From Pholiota molesta (lineage: Eukaryota > Basidiomycota > Agaricomycetes > Agaricales > Strophariaceae): a DNA stretch of 64,000 nt. Within the stretch, counting starts at the first letter, position 1. The number at the start of each line of letters is the position of its first letter. The stretch is taken from the NCBI GenBank assembly GCA_014925825.1, contig JACGCK010000101.1, positions 1-64,000 on the forward strand. The letters run 5' to 3'. The notes beneath the pieces are model-generated. The model did not search any database, was not told where the DNA came from, and saw nothing but the letters and a program-made list of their open reading frames with translations. This document shows positions 34,257 through 45,933 of the stretch, one piece after another. The position numbers and the translations under genes are program-made.

Positions 34257-35439
34257 AGGACCCCGGACAATAGCATGAAAGGCTCGATCCCAAAAAAAAA
34301 ATTTATGTCCGGACATCCACCCCGAAAAAGGCCCTGATTTGTCCGGAAAGCATCAGGCCTACCCCAAAATTTCCAAGATTTGTCCGGAATTTGGGATCCT
34401 GCCAAATTTTGGCGCAATTTCCGCTTTTCTGTCTGGATTTTTGGATCTGGCCTCATGAGAGTGGCGAAAATGAGCGAGAGCGGTCAGTACTATATGTAAA
34501 AGTTGAGGACATTAGATTAGCAAAACTATGTAACAGCAGCATAAAACTAATTCTAAGTAATCAATCTTCGAGCCGTCGCTTCCTCGAGTTTTTCAATGCA
34601 ACAGCAAGAGATTTTCACCTCTTTTTAAATCCTGGTATCGATCTATGCAGGCCTGTCTGGGAGATCTCGATGATATGCTGGGAGGTGAATGTAATTTTCG
34701 AATCCAGAAGACACAATAGTTCACATGACGGTGAATGTTGAAACCTGTAAGTCTGCAGATGAGCCATTGACCTCGGAATCGCACGATTCACACGAAATTG
34801 CCGCGCGAAGAAGTGCTCGAATATCTGAAATCCAACATAGGAGACAGCCGTGATATTCGATGACTCAGAGACAGCGCAGTGTTTTCCATTCTTGCGCCAG
34901 TCTTCGAATATAAGGTACAATGTGGACCGTGGTACATACTAGACATGATTATCAGCAATTTGAATTGAAGCTACGCAAGAGATAGTGGGTTTACATACCT
35001 TGACCAAGCATGACACCGGAAGTCGTTCAAACTACAGCCCAATCTTCCAGTTGCAATGGACGAAATACTGAAATCCGAGCAGTTATGAGCTCGTTGAGTC
35101 GAGGTACAGCAGCACTGGTCAGAATCCGGCGTCCGCTTGCAAAATACTGTGATCCGTACTCAGCTACAATGAATGACATAGTGTGGTGGTTAGTGTACTC
35201 TTAAGTGCTCTTTGGTGGTAAGCTCGTTCGTTCGATCCCTCAGCACAACTCGTCGAGTTTTTGTCCGGACGAAAGATCAGGCGCAGAGTGCTGAAACAGA
35301 TATCTGTCCGGACGGCGGATCCTACTTTACCAAAATTTTAGCTCGTTTTTGTCCGGACTCACGTCGGGCCTTGAGGGTCAAAATGGCCAAAATTTGTCCG
35401 GATTGGCGTCGAGCCTTTCATGATATTGTCCGGGGTCCT
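34257..35439. mobile_element. 1.18 kb non-autonomous hAT-like element
   Basis: The left end starts 'aggaccccggacaata', and the reverse complement of the right end starts 'aggaccccggacaata' as well; the match continues with one or two differences through 'gcatgaaaggctcga'. So the inverted repeat is about 32 bp. An exact 8 bp direct repeat, AATCAAGG, flanks it (34249-34256 and 35440-35447), as in hAT insertions. Both subterminal regions are crowded with 'gtccgga' words (~34308, 34338, 34380 and ~35260, 35305, 35350, 35392), which resemble transposase-binding repeats. There is no transposase. The middle holds a minus-strand exon-like piece (34615-34920). Confidence 0.9.
34615..35200 (-). pseudogene. 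possible captured gene fragment inside the hAT-like element
   Basis: On the minus strand a piece reads YVPRSTLYLIFEDWRKNGKH followed by TAVSYVGFQIFEHFFARQFR and CELLCLLDSKITFTSQHIIE, preceded by a good donor/acceptor pair (gtatgt...tctag). It reads like real protein but has no intact beginning. It may be host gene material carried by the element. Family not recognised. Confidence 0.35.
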
Positions 35440-36146
35440 AATCAAGGCAGAATACTTTGCGCCCTCTCGGAATTCGGTGATGATTACCCTTGATTACCAT
35501 CCGCTTGCAGTGTCAGACCGTGTCCCGGTTCTGCCGAAGCGGGTGCAATGCCTGATGAGATAAGGACGATCTGTATGCCCAGTCTAAGAGAACATGCGTC
35601 AGACGAAATGCCTCTTTTAAGGCGATTCTTCTGACAACTTTAGAAGTAAATCGGAGATATCGGTCATTCATGCTAGGTAATATGTAAATCATCTCATGTT
35701 GACAGACAGAACATATACCGAGCTTGATTGATCAAAGTGTGTATTAATTAGACGCTCAAATTCAAGCGCTCGAATCCAAACGAAGCGTCCACATATTAGC
35801 TATACTTATGTGTGAAGGAAGAATGACTTGCTTCTAATGTAGTTTTAATTTTTATATCATGGGCAATCTTTGATTACTAAAAACAAATTGAAACTGAGGA
35901 TGTGGTTCTCCTCCTAGGCCTTGGTCTTTACACTGGAAACGGTAAAATACAGATCCTCAGCCTGTTATCAAACATTCAGATGATTGTATGGAGCAGTTTG
36001 TGCGACTCATGGCAGAAGATATTCTATACCTTTTGGATCGAACGTAGCAAACATGTGGCTCGCGATAACGGAATGAGGAACATCAAAAAGAATTCTGTTG
36101 AATGGACGACGTATACGTATGTATGTCAACAACCACGTACCCACTT
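35440..36146. other. intergenic 3' flank of the F-box array
   Basis: No gene. At about 36040-36110 lies a diverged copy of the 'gtagcaaacatgtgg..cgcgataacgga' sequence that also follows the other two F-box paralogues. Confidence 0.5.
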
Positions 36147-37525
36147 CTAACCTTCTGTCCATTGCATCTCCAAATTGAAGTTGAATTTGATTGCGGGAAT
36201 AGCCTTCAAATTTGGAAAGGATCGCTGTTTGATCCCATGAGCAACGGCCTCGAACTGCTGTTCCAGAACGAGTATACCGAAGTGTGGGTCATCCAGTACT
36301 GAGATGGTGAAGTAAATCGAAACGTAGCGCAGTGATGGAAAGGCCGTGCGATCGGCGAAGATGCTGTCGAGAACTTTGCATTTAGTCTGGATGGTTTTGC
36401 ACAGGTCGGAGGACACTTCATCAGTGTCCGTAGTGTAGTGTTCGAAATTCATGCTGAGATGTTCCAGGCACTTCGTTTTACCCGCTAGCCGTGCCAGTTC
36501 TTTGATGCTGCCATGGAAAGGATCGTCTTCGTTTTCTTCGGGCATCATGGTGTAGAGTTTCAGTTCGCGGAGGGTTTGGAAGGATCCCTTCAGGATAGAT
36601 TCTGCGAGACCCTTAAAGCTCGCACTTGAATCCTTCGGCACTGGAGGGTATGTAAGAAATCGGCAACAAAATCAGGAGGTCGAACGAAGGCCATGTACTC
36701 ACATACGCAGAACAGGTCTTCAAGACAACGAGTGGATCCTATCAGCAATTGGCTCGTTTTGGCTTCGCGATCTTCTGGCCACTCTGTGTAAAATTCTCGC
36801 ATCCCAGTAAAATCAAAGATCAGGGGATGATGAGGACGAGAGCGAACTCTGCCTATAAGAATTTCTACGGCGGACTCACTGCCCGCATATGAGGTGAGTT
36901 TTGACAGTTGTGTAGCGGCGGGGCCTGCATCGGATGCGTCGGCGTTCGCTGAGCCAGCGGCAGGCGCCGCGTCTGGATCTATCTGCAAGGCAGCAAAGGA
37001 AAGAGTTTTCAGGTGTGTGGCGTTCTTCAGTTGTAGAATCCCGTGGATGGGGAAGTTTTGGAACCTGTGCAGTTCGAGAGATTCGAGGTTGGGAGAAAGC
37101 ATGCGGCGTAAAAGCGCGTCAGAGACTTGAGAATCGAGTGCTTTCCAATCGTATCCAGCACGCCTTGACTCCGGACTTGTGATAGACAAGACTTTTAGAT
37201 TATCGAGTTTGTCGAGGAATTGGGGTGTATTGACATGGCCCGGAAAGCTTGCCGAACTCGTTTTGCTGTTGAATTCAAAGTAAAACGTTCGGATATAGGC
37301 GGTGAGATGTGGAGAGACTTTCACAATATCTAGGAATGTGTCCACTTTCTCGGGGGAATAGCTGACGAACGAAAATAGGTGTTTTTGGCAGAGTGGGACG
37401 AATGAACGATGGGCGAGGCACATGGCCTTCAGAGCCCTACTGCGGTCTCTCCAACGTAGTGCGTCGAGGTTATTGATGACCAGGGTGTATTCGGCGAGGG
37501 ACAGCGGGCGAGAGAGATGAGCCAT
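36147..37525 (-). CDS. F-box/LRR-like paralogue 1
   Basis: Start MAHLSRPLSLAEYTLVINNL at 37525. The N-terminus (PLSLAEYTLVINNLDALRWR, then LKAMCLAHRSFVPLCQKHLF) is an F-box-like helix bundle. It is followed by leucine-rich segments such as LDKLDNLKVLSITSPESRRA and LSPNLESLELHRFQNFPIHG. One intron near 36650-36700 joins LEDLFCV to LPKDSSASFKGLAESILKGS in phase; the second exon ends LEMQWTEG at 36147. About 430 aa. Probably a substrate receptor of an SCF-type ligase (inference). It is the most diverged of three tandem copies. Confidence 0.82.
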
Positions 37526-37714
37526 CTTGCTGGAAAACTGTAAACTGGTAGTAATTTGAGAGTAGGCATCCGTAACCAGCACCAGAGTCAATTTTATACC
37601 CCGATCATGAACGCTGCAGTGAATGTTTGATCCGCGCGCTACATGATTAGATCACTTAGATCAGGTTGTATTTAACACAGTTCTATCGCTTTTGACAATA
37701 CACTATACTTTATT

Positions 37715-37779
37715 GAATGGAATGTAGCAAACATGTGGTTCGCGATAACGGAACGAGGAACCGCGAGGATGGTTCTGTT
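37715..37779. repeat. duplicated 3' flank of the F-box paralogues
   Basis: 'tgaatggaatgtagcaaacatgtggttcgcgataacgg...' here recurs almost unchanged at 39914-39977 and diverged near 36040, showing that each duplication unit included ~100 bp beyond the stop codon. Confidence 0.85.
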
Positions 37780-37828
37780 GAATTAACAAGGTATGTATAT
37801 CATCAAACATGCACCATTTATACCCTTC

Positions 37829-39216
37829 TTATAGACTATCCACAATCCATCGCATGTCCAAATTGAAGTTGAAGTTTATTGTGGGACTAGCCTGCAAATT
37901 TGGGAAGGATTGCTGTTTGATCTCATTAGCAGCGGTTTCGAGCTGCTCTTCCATACGTGTCTCGGAGTCTGGGTGGTCCAACATGTACACTGAGAAGGTG
38001 ATGTTAATTGAAATGCAGCCTAGGGATGGAAAAGCCTCGTGATCGGCGAAGATGCGGTCGAGGACTTCGCATTTAGTTCGAATGATGTCGCACAGCTCAT
38101 AGAGCACTTCATCAACATCCGTAGCGTGGTGTTTGAAATCCATGCAGACATATTCCAAGCACTTCATTTCACCCGCTAACTTGCCCAATTCTTCAATGCT
38201 GCCATGAAAAGGGTCGTTCAAGTTTGCGTTTTTTTCGGGCATCATGGTGCAAAACACCAGTTCGCGGAGTGTTCGGAAGGATCCTTTCAGGATAGATGCT
38301 GCGAGACCTTTATAGCTCGCAGTTGACTCCTTCGGCACTGTAGCGAATGTATGAATTCGGGCACAAAGTCAGAACTTGAAGGCCAGTACTCACATACGCA
38401 ATACAGGTCCTCAAGATAATGAGCATTTTCTATTATCAATTGACTTGTTTTGGCTTCGCGAGCTTCTGGCCACTCTGTGTCAAAGTGTCGCAATCCAGTG
38501 AAATCGAAGATCGGGGAATGATGAGGACGAGAGCGGAATCTTCCCGTAAGAACTTCCAAAGCGGATTCGCTGCCCGCATATGAGGTGAGTATTGACAATT
38601 GTGTAGAGATGGGGCCAGCATCGAAGGCATCGGCGTTCGTTGAGCCAGCGGCAGGTGCCGTGTCTGGATCTATCTCCAAGGCAGCAATGGAAAGACTTTT
38701 CAGGTGTGTCGCATTCTTCAGTTGTAGAAGGCCGTGGATGGGGAAGTTCTGGAATCTATGCAGTTCGAGAACTTCGAGGTTGGGAGAAAGTATGAGACGT
38801 AAAAGCGCGTCGGAGACTTGAGAATCAAGCACTTTCCAATCGTATCCAGCGCGGTTGGACTCCGGACTTTTGATAGACAAGACTTTCAGATTGTCAAGTT
38901 TATCGAGGAATTGGCGTGTATTGGCATTGCCCGGAAAGTTCGCCGAACTCGTTTTGCTGTCGAATTCGAAAAAGAAAATTCGAATATAGGCGGTGAGGTG
39001 CGGAGAAACCTTCACAATATCTAGGAAAGTGTCCACTTTCTTGGGGGAGTGTCTGAGGAACGAAAACAGGTATTTTTGACAGAACGGGACGAATGAACGA
39101 TGGGCGAGGCACATAGCCTTCAAAGCGCTACCACGGTCAAGCCAATGTAACATACTGAGGTAATCGATGATCAGGGTGTATTCGTCGAGGGACAGCGGGC
39201 GAGAGAGATGGGCCAT
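37829..39216 (-). CDS. F-box/LRR-like paralogue 2
   Basis: Start MAHLSRPLSLDEYTLIIDYL at 39216, two exons, intron near 38340-38395, end DMRWIVDSL at 37829. The same layout as paralogue 1: F-box-like N-terminus, LDNLKVLSIKSPESNRAGYD, LSPNLEVLELHRFQNFPIHG, and a second exon beginning PKESTASYKGLAASILKGSF. Very similar to paralogue 3, so the duplication of these two is the more recent one. Both exons are open with no breaks. Substrate unknown. Confidence 0.82.
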
Positions 39217-40036
39217 CTTTCAGATCAGGCAAGTATGATGGTCGTTGCAAAGATGTTCCCCCTACCGATAGGTGGAGGGTTTGGGGGTCGCCTTAAATTT
39301 CAAAACTTGCCGGAGATTTCAATGTGGCGGTGCGTATGAAAAACTTGCCAAAAGCGCTGTTTCGCTGTTTTTTCATTCTCCGAATTCGCAGCGCGCGCGC
39401 TGAGCGCTGGGGTAATGCGTTGAACGCTCTGATCAGTACGCACGCCTTGCGCACGCCGGTTTTTTTACGTTAAATGTCTGTAATATTTTTTGTGACTTTT
39501 TGTATCAGTAATTCAATGAAAGTAATATGGAATCCATCTTAGAGATTTGTCTCGAGCTCAGAACACGGTCATGGGTAGCGGGCGATGCCGCTTGTCGGTT
39601 ATACACTACTGGTAGCATCCTATGAACAGAGCATGGTTAATACGCAACAGTGGCTGTGCCTCAGAGTCAGAGCGCGGTGCGTGTTCGCAATTTTTGTCTC
39701 CCGTGACAATGCAAGTACTTACTAAAGGTAGGTTGTAATTTGGCTGTGATTTAGACCTCTAACAAGATACCTGAGATACCTCAGAGTAAACCCATTTTTT
39801 TCTTTTCAGAGGGGTAAATAAATTAGATTCAAATACTTAAATAAGAGCAGGCATGCATGTATTACCGTAGACTGGTAGCCGGCCTCTCTATGAACAACGC
39901 TCGATATACATTATTGAATGGAATGTAGCAAACATGTGGTTCGCGATAACGGAACGAGGAACCGCGAGGATGGTTCTTTGATGATGGTTCTATTGAATTG
40001 ACAAACATACGCCATTTATAATTATTCATACCCTTC
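39217..40036. other. promoter region of paralogue 2, split by ~570 bp of extra DNA
   Basis: Paralogue 3 has 'gattcaaataaataagagcaggcg' about 50 bp upstream of its ATG. The matching sequence ('gattcaaatacttaaataagagcaggc') for paralogue 2 lies at ~39827-39853, more than 600 bp from its ATG. The intervening stretch (~39262-39825) looks inserted and includes a GC-rich 'gcgcgcgcgctgagcgctgg' part. I could not define termini. Confidence 0.5.
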
Positions 40037-41422
40037 TTAAACTATGCAATGCCATCGCATGTCCAAATCGAATTTGAAGTTGATTGTAGGACTAATCTTC
40101 AAATTTGGGAAGGATTGCTGTTTGATCCCACGAACAGCGGTTTCGAACTGCTCTTCCATAGCGAGAGTATTCAACTCTGGGTCGTCCAGTACTACGATGG
40201 TGAGGTCAATTGAAAGCAAGCCTAAGGATGGAAAAGCCTCGTGATCGGCGAAGATGCCGTCGAGGAGTTCGCATTTAGTTCGAACGGTGTCGGATAGGTC
40301 GTAGGGCACTTCATCGATATCCGTAGTGTAGCATTCAAATTTCATGTCGATATATTCCAAGCTCTTCATTTCGCCCGCTAACTTGATCAATTCTTCGATG
40401 CTGCCATGAAAAGGGTCATCTGCATTTTCTTCGCCGGGCATCTCAGTGTAAAGCACTAGTTCGCGGAGTGTTCGAAAGGATCCCTTCAGGATAGATTCTG
40501 CGAGACCTTTATAGCTCGCAGTTGACTCCTTCGGCACTGCAGGGAATTTATGAAATCGGGCACAAAATCAGTACTTAATTGAAGGCCAGTACTCACATAT
40601 GCAATACAGGTCCTCAAGATAATGAGCAGATCCTATTATCAATTGACTTGTTTTGGCTTCGCGAGCTTCTGGCCACTCTGTGTCAAAGTGTCGCAATTCA
40701 GCAAAATCGAAGATCGGGGGATGATGAGGACGAGAGCGGAATCTTCCCATAAGAACTTCCACAGCGGATTCGCTGCCCGCATATGATTTGAGTGTTGATA
40801 GCTGTCTAGCGATGGGCCCTGCGTCGGAGGCATCGGCGTTCGTCGTTGAACTAGCGGCAGGCGCCGTGTCTGGATCTATCACTAAGGTAGCAATGGAAAG
40901 ATTTTTCAGTCGTGTGGCATTCTTCAGTTGCAGAAGGCCCTGGATGGGGAAGTTTTGGAATCTATGCAGTTCGAGAATTTCAAGTTTGGGAGAACGTATG
41001 AGACGTAAAAGCGCGTCAGAGACTTGAGAATCGAATGCTTTCCAATCGTATCCAGCACGGCTGGACTCCGGCCCTTTGATAACCAAGACTCTTAGGTTGT
41101 CGAGTTTATCGAGGAATTGGCGTGTATTGGCATTGCCCGGAAAGTTCGCCGAACTCGTTTTGCTGTCGAATTCGAAAAAGAAAATTCGAATATAGGCGGT
41201 GAGGTGCGGAGAAACCTTCACAATATCTAGGAAAGTGTCCACTTTCTTGGGGGAGTAGCTGAGGAACGAAAACAGGTATTTTTGACAGAACGGGACGAAT
41301 GAACGATGGGCGAGGCACATAGCCTTCAAAGCGCTACCACGGTCGAGCCAATGTAACATACTGAGGTAATCGATGATCAGGGTGCATTCGTCCAGGGACA
41401 GCGGGCGAGAGAGATGGGCCAT
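40037..41422 (-). CDS. F-box/LRR-like paralogue 3
   Basis: Start MAHLSRPLSLDECTLIIDYL at 41422, two exons (intron near 40540-40595), end DLDMRWHCIV at 40037. Exon 2 begins PKESTASYKGLAESILKGSF. F-box-like N-terminus and LRR-type segments as in the neighbours, with nearly the same first 130 residues as paralogue 2. Both exons are intact. The three genes run head to tail on the minus strand, a typical tandem expansion for this family in basidiomycetes. Confidence 0.82.
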
Positions 41423-42071
41423 CTTTCTGATCAGGTAGATGTGGTGGTGGTTGATGGACAGTGGAAAGTTGGCGATTCAAATAAATAAGAGCAGGCGTCC
41501 TTAAATACCCGTAAATAGCATCGGAGTCCATTTAATAAATCATGTGTGCTTTCAATTTTTGATCCGCCAATTTTATTTAGACGCCCCCAGCGAGTTCGTT
41601 GAGATGAGGGCGTACACAGCGAGCGGAGTTGAGGAACAGGATGAGAGGCGCTCAAAATAACTGATCGTTAGTGCAATAATCAACATCATTTAGTAGCTTT
41701 TATGCATTCCCGGTATCAAGTCGGGAGAGTCCCAGACCCAACCCCGACAGAAATTAACGGGACAAGGAGGAACAAAGAGGGTCTTTGTGAGCGCCCGAGC
41801 GCCCTGGCAACAGAGGAGTTTCCTTGTATTCGTTAAGGTGAACACTGAAGATGGCATGATCATGGATTCCTCTGGGACAGATCATGTCAGTTGAGAATAT
41901 ACATCATCGGTCTCAAAGGCGATAACAAAGCCATAGGTATTGTGAGAGCGGAAAAGGAAGAGGGACTCCATCATCAAGAAAGGTGACCATCACACGATCG
42001 CTTCTATATCACCAATCGGTCAATACCTATCTTATCTACAATTAGATCAGTACCTCGGACGCGAAGTCTGC
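41423..42071. other. intergenic
   Basis: Promoter side of F-box paralogue 3 and 3' flank of NOC4; nothing else recognised. Confidence 0.5.
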
Positions 42072-44338
42072 TCAGACGAACGTCCAAAGTTCAGCGACGA
42101 CATCCCGCTGAGCCGCAGTATCAATTGCCATCGAGTCCTCCTCGGTATTTTGGGCTTTCTCCTCAGGGAACACTTTGAGGTTGGATTCCATCCCCAGAGC
42201 CGGCTCGCGTTTGATCTTCCTGATGACCTCGGTCTCGAAAAGCTGCGTAAATCGAATCAGATGAGATCTCAAACGCAATCACCGGCGAGCAGATGGAAAT
42301 GACTTACAGTATTGTAAGTGTGATCCAAAAAGTCCTCCATGGTATACCCCGGTTTTGTGAACGCCTCTGAAAAGATCTTGCACATTGTTGATACTGGGGC
42401 GTGATAGTGCGACGTATGAGACAGAAGCTCCCACAGAGAGCTATCCAGCGCATTAGTCTGTACAGGATTCGGCTCATCTTCAAGGAAAGGGTCTAGAGGA
42501 CGGTGCTTCAGTTTACCGCAGGAGAAAGGGAGGCGAAAATGAACAGACCATTGGAGTCATCGACGTCCGCTCTGTGAATCATCACCATCAAGGCGGGATG
42601 AGCTTTGAGAATGTTATACGTGAAAGGGATGACCATGACAATCGCAGCGGGGGGCGCCGTAAGGGACAGTCGGGAGAGTTTCTTGACGAACGAAGCCAAT
42701 AGGGTGGCTGGAAGATGCCTGAAGAAAATTTCAGCTTTCGAGCTCCGCAAGGCGGAGGTAAGGCGAGTACGAACGTTGAACTCAGGAAAAGCTCTGTTAA
42801 TCGGAAGAATCGTGACCGATGTTTGAGATGGAGAACTTCTCGGTCAAGGAAAGCGTAGAGGCGGGTATAAAACGAGGGATAGTCGCTAATTGTGCGTTAG
42901 CCAAGGAGGGAAATACAAGAAAAAACCAAGATGTACAGGTTATATTCCTTGATGAGCACGAACAAGGCGTTCAAAGCCAGCAATCCAACAGAGCCACCTA
43001 TAAGCAAAATAATGAATATACCAAAGTTGTATAATCTTCCATAAAACCTACCCATATCGACGCAGGCTCCAATCCAATCCATAACGAGAATAGCTCTCGT
43101 CAAATGCGGCATAACGCCACGATGCATAAGATTGAGTGCTCTTGTCGCCAAAGCTTTCGTTTTGTCGGCATTCCCACCAGCGGAGAGCCGTGGCAGCAAC
43201 GTTAGCCAAGCCCGCGTGAATACTGCCCGATGTGAGGAGAGCGAATGCAGCGACTGATGGAGCGTCATTTTGTGTAGCCGTAGTCCGCTGGCCTTCGGTT
43301 TTCCATCGTCGGTAGGCGTTGGCTCGTCCTCGAAGAACTTGCGCCAGTCGTCATCATCCTTCTCGTCGTTGTCGTTGTGTTCCGGCTCTTCTTCGTCTGA
43401 AGAAGCATCCCCGGCCTTCTTCGCGGATTTTTTGGGTTTTGGAGGTTTTGATCCTAGCTCAGCGACCCACCAGGCGTTAAGCTCGATTTGTTCAGTCGGG
43501 AAAGTGGAAAGACGCTCTAGGACGGAAAGCGTGTTCACAGGAAGATTAGGGTATTCGTCTGTCGGATGGTTCGTCAATAAGGTGCTATAAGATATCATGA
43601 GCACTAAAAATTGCACGAGTTGATGATAACATACGCAGATTCGCGAAGGAAGAACCATCGAATGTCGTCGTATACGCTGAACCATGTGTCGTAAAACTGT
43701 ATCAGCACGTCGGGGTGGATTAACCCGCCATCATCGCTCGATACGGCCGATTTTCGCTTTGAAGAAGGGCAAAGCAAAAGAGCCGACACGATTTTTCGGA
43801 AGTGGGAATTATGAAACTGCGGTTGAGGCTGCTTCGAATTGGAGGAGTTTGTGTAGGAGGTGGACAAATATTTCAGTAACGAAAACATGATCTGCAAGGC
43901 TGAAGTCTATGAAAGAGAATGTTTTAGTAGCTTATAAGAGCGAGATCATACTTCACTCACCCGTAAAAACTTCTCCTCGTCCTGCAGCAGTCCACCCAAG
44001 AAATCGACATATGATTGGAGTCGCTCCCAGATCCAAGCTTTTACAACCTTCGCAGCTTCATCTCCTCCGAATCCTAGTTTATTGTTCGTTATAATCACTA
44101 CAAAGACTCTGTAGAGGGCGTAGATTGCCTTGGAAGTGTCATGAGGGTCTTCAACATCATAGGCAACAGATAGCAGGTCCGCAAGGGGGTTCAGAGACAA
44201 GTTCTTGGCTACGGCGGTGGTAAGCTCTTCTTCTAGCTTCTTGATAGCTTGGGCATTGTGAACTCGGTTTATTTTCCTCTTTTTCGAGGGCGGCGGGAGG
44301 GAACGAACGGCGGATGGCATTGGTAATGAGTGGCTCAT
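42072..44338 (-). CDS. NOC4: nucleolar complex protein 4 (CBF/Mak21 family)
   Basis: Noc4 works with Nop14 in the nucleolus in maturation and export of the small ribosomal subunit. Exons from MSHSLPMPSAVRSLPPPSKK (44338) give an N-terminal helical region (LKYLSTSYTNSSNSKQPQPQ, VLIQFYDTWFSVYDDIRWFF), an acidic stretch (SSDEEEPEHNDNDEKDDDDW), and then the CBF/Mak21 signature: FTRAWLTLLPRLSAGGN, GVMPHLTRAILVMDWIGACV, SVGLLALNALFVLIKEYNLD, YPSFYTRLYAFLD, FLSSTHLPATLLASFVKKLS and RLSLTAPPAAIVMVIPFTYN. The junction EYNL-DYPSFYTRLYAF confirms the intron at ~42893-42938. It ends AELWTFV at 42072. About 570 aa, normal for the family. An alternative start a few codons downstream (MPSAVRS) is possible. 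Confidence 0.92.
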
Positions 44339-45209
44339 CCATCGTAGGCGTAGTGCTCATCAAAATTTATGCTTAGTCATGTGTGTACGCAAGTGTGGCA
44401 TCATCTTTGACTCGGGGAATGGGCGCCTAAATTGATCGGGTGCCGGTGTTACAAGGTGTTACATCTTCAATGTTCGACGGTCATAGTAAGCTTCAATGAG
44501 ATATACATAACCGTATATGAAGAAATAAACCTGGCACTCCCCTTACAAAGTTTCAGAGAACGCTACTCGTGAATGTTTTGATAGAACCAAGATAGAGCCC
44601 CGAATTCTGTTGCAAAAACTACCGTCAGGATTCGGGTGCTATTATGTGAGAGACCATTTGTTTTTGAGTGGAGTGAATGTACTTTTTGTTTGGTTTTTTG
44701 CTTCAGTCATAAAAAATATGCCGGTGGTGAGACAGAAACTCATATAATAAAGTAGAAACTAACCGTGACAATATTTTCTCAATTCCGACCATCTTCAAGA
44801 GGCTACTTGTTTATTATGAGTAATAAGAGGTATAAGAATATAAATAACGAATAATACAGTGTTTAAATAGGGTTAAATAGATGATAAGGTAATAAATTAG
44901 CCAACGGCGTAAAATAGGAAGGAAAGGTCCATTCGTCAAAAGTTCGAAGGACAAATCTTCGCTGAGTGGCGAGCAAGCAAGCGCGCAAGGCATGTAATGC
45001 ACGTCAAATGCATAGGACATGTAGCAGAACGTACATCTTTCGCGCCGCTGAAACACCAGCAGCGGGTTTGGGATCATCAAGGACAGGCCCTTGTAAAGCT
45101 TTCCAAACAAGTATAAGAATAGCAAAAAGCATTTAGGCTCTGTCATACTCCGATCAGCGACAAACCTCGGGGGATGAGTAGAGAGGACACACACCTTCCC
45201 TAGTGTTTC
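44339..45209. other. intergenic, AT-rich
   Basis: No convincing gene. A minus-strand frame at 44814-45194 has a hydrophobic, low-complexity translation and no partner exon; probably the 3' UTR of the next gene. Confidence 0.5.
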
Positions 45210-45933
45210 TTATGGTTGGTAGACGAAAACAACCTCAGATCGACCAAGATAGTCTGTGGTCCGAAAGATAATTTGACCAGGATGATACTGGATGTTCCGT
45301 CTGCAGGGATACATGTAGGTTTGGGGACTTGCCACCTCAATTGTGATCAAGATGCCTATTTCAAGCGCGATGGCAAGCGCTTCTTGGATGATTCTTGATT
45401 CTGTCATAAGTCGAAGCCCAAACGGGCGAGTCTGCACGACCATGGGATCTACTTGAACTTGTGCGACCATTGTTTCTGCAATACGGACAATATATCAAAA
45501 CTCGGATCAAATACAGAGACATAGATAGAAGCGCACCTGGAGCGTTTGCATAGCGTTTTGATTGCCTATTGGGCGCCATAATTCTCCATTCCATTCGTGA
45601 GCTTGATTTTGGGAAGGGAGCGATATATTTGAATGTGACATATTCTGGTCTTGAGCGCTGTTCTGCAGAACTCAAAGCTTGTTGAAACTCGTAGGAAGCG
45701 TAAGAAAGAGAGTGTCGGCCGTGTGCATCACGTCCATACTGGAAAGGGAACCCGTGAGGTAGAGAAGAGACCATGTTCTGTTTTAGCAGATACAGAAGTT
45801 GAAATTTAATGGGCGTGAGTTCGTCGTAATGAGTCCGGTCGTAGGTGACTTGGGGAATAGTTGTTGGTGCAATTTGAAAGAACGACATCGCAAAAAAAGA
45901 AAGTAATCCGGAGAGAATAATGAATAAGAACAA
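45210..45933 (-). CDS. hypothetical small protein, two exons
   Basis: Not recognised. Exon 1 reads SFFQIAPTTIPQVTYDRTHY, FQLLYLLKQNMVSSLPHGFP, then PEYVTFKYIAPFPKSSSRME. The intron (~45475-45536) joins NAP to ETMVAQVQVDPMVVQTRPFG in phase. Exon 2 ends IIFRTTDYLGRSEVVFVYQP at 45210. Starting at 45933 (MFLFIILSGLLSFFAM...) adds a hydrophobic N-terminus that could be a signal peptide or anchor; starting at 45888 (MSFFQIAPTT) removes it. About 200-220 aa. Clean splicing and codon pattern argue that the gene is real; function unknown. Confidence 0.6.

Noticed and set aside
35185..35246. tRNA-like A-box (tggttagtgtact) and B-box (gttcgatccct) spacing
   Set aside because: The acceptor and anticodon stems do not pair and the piece lies inside the hAT-like element; at best a decayed tRNA-derived sequence.
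36894..41027. Repeated + strand frames opposite the F-box genes (36894-37130, 38585-38821, 40788-41027)
   Set aside because: They recur only because the sense genes are paralogues; they are short, lack promoters and have no recognisable content.
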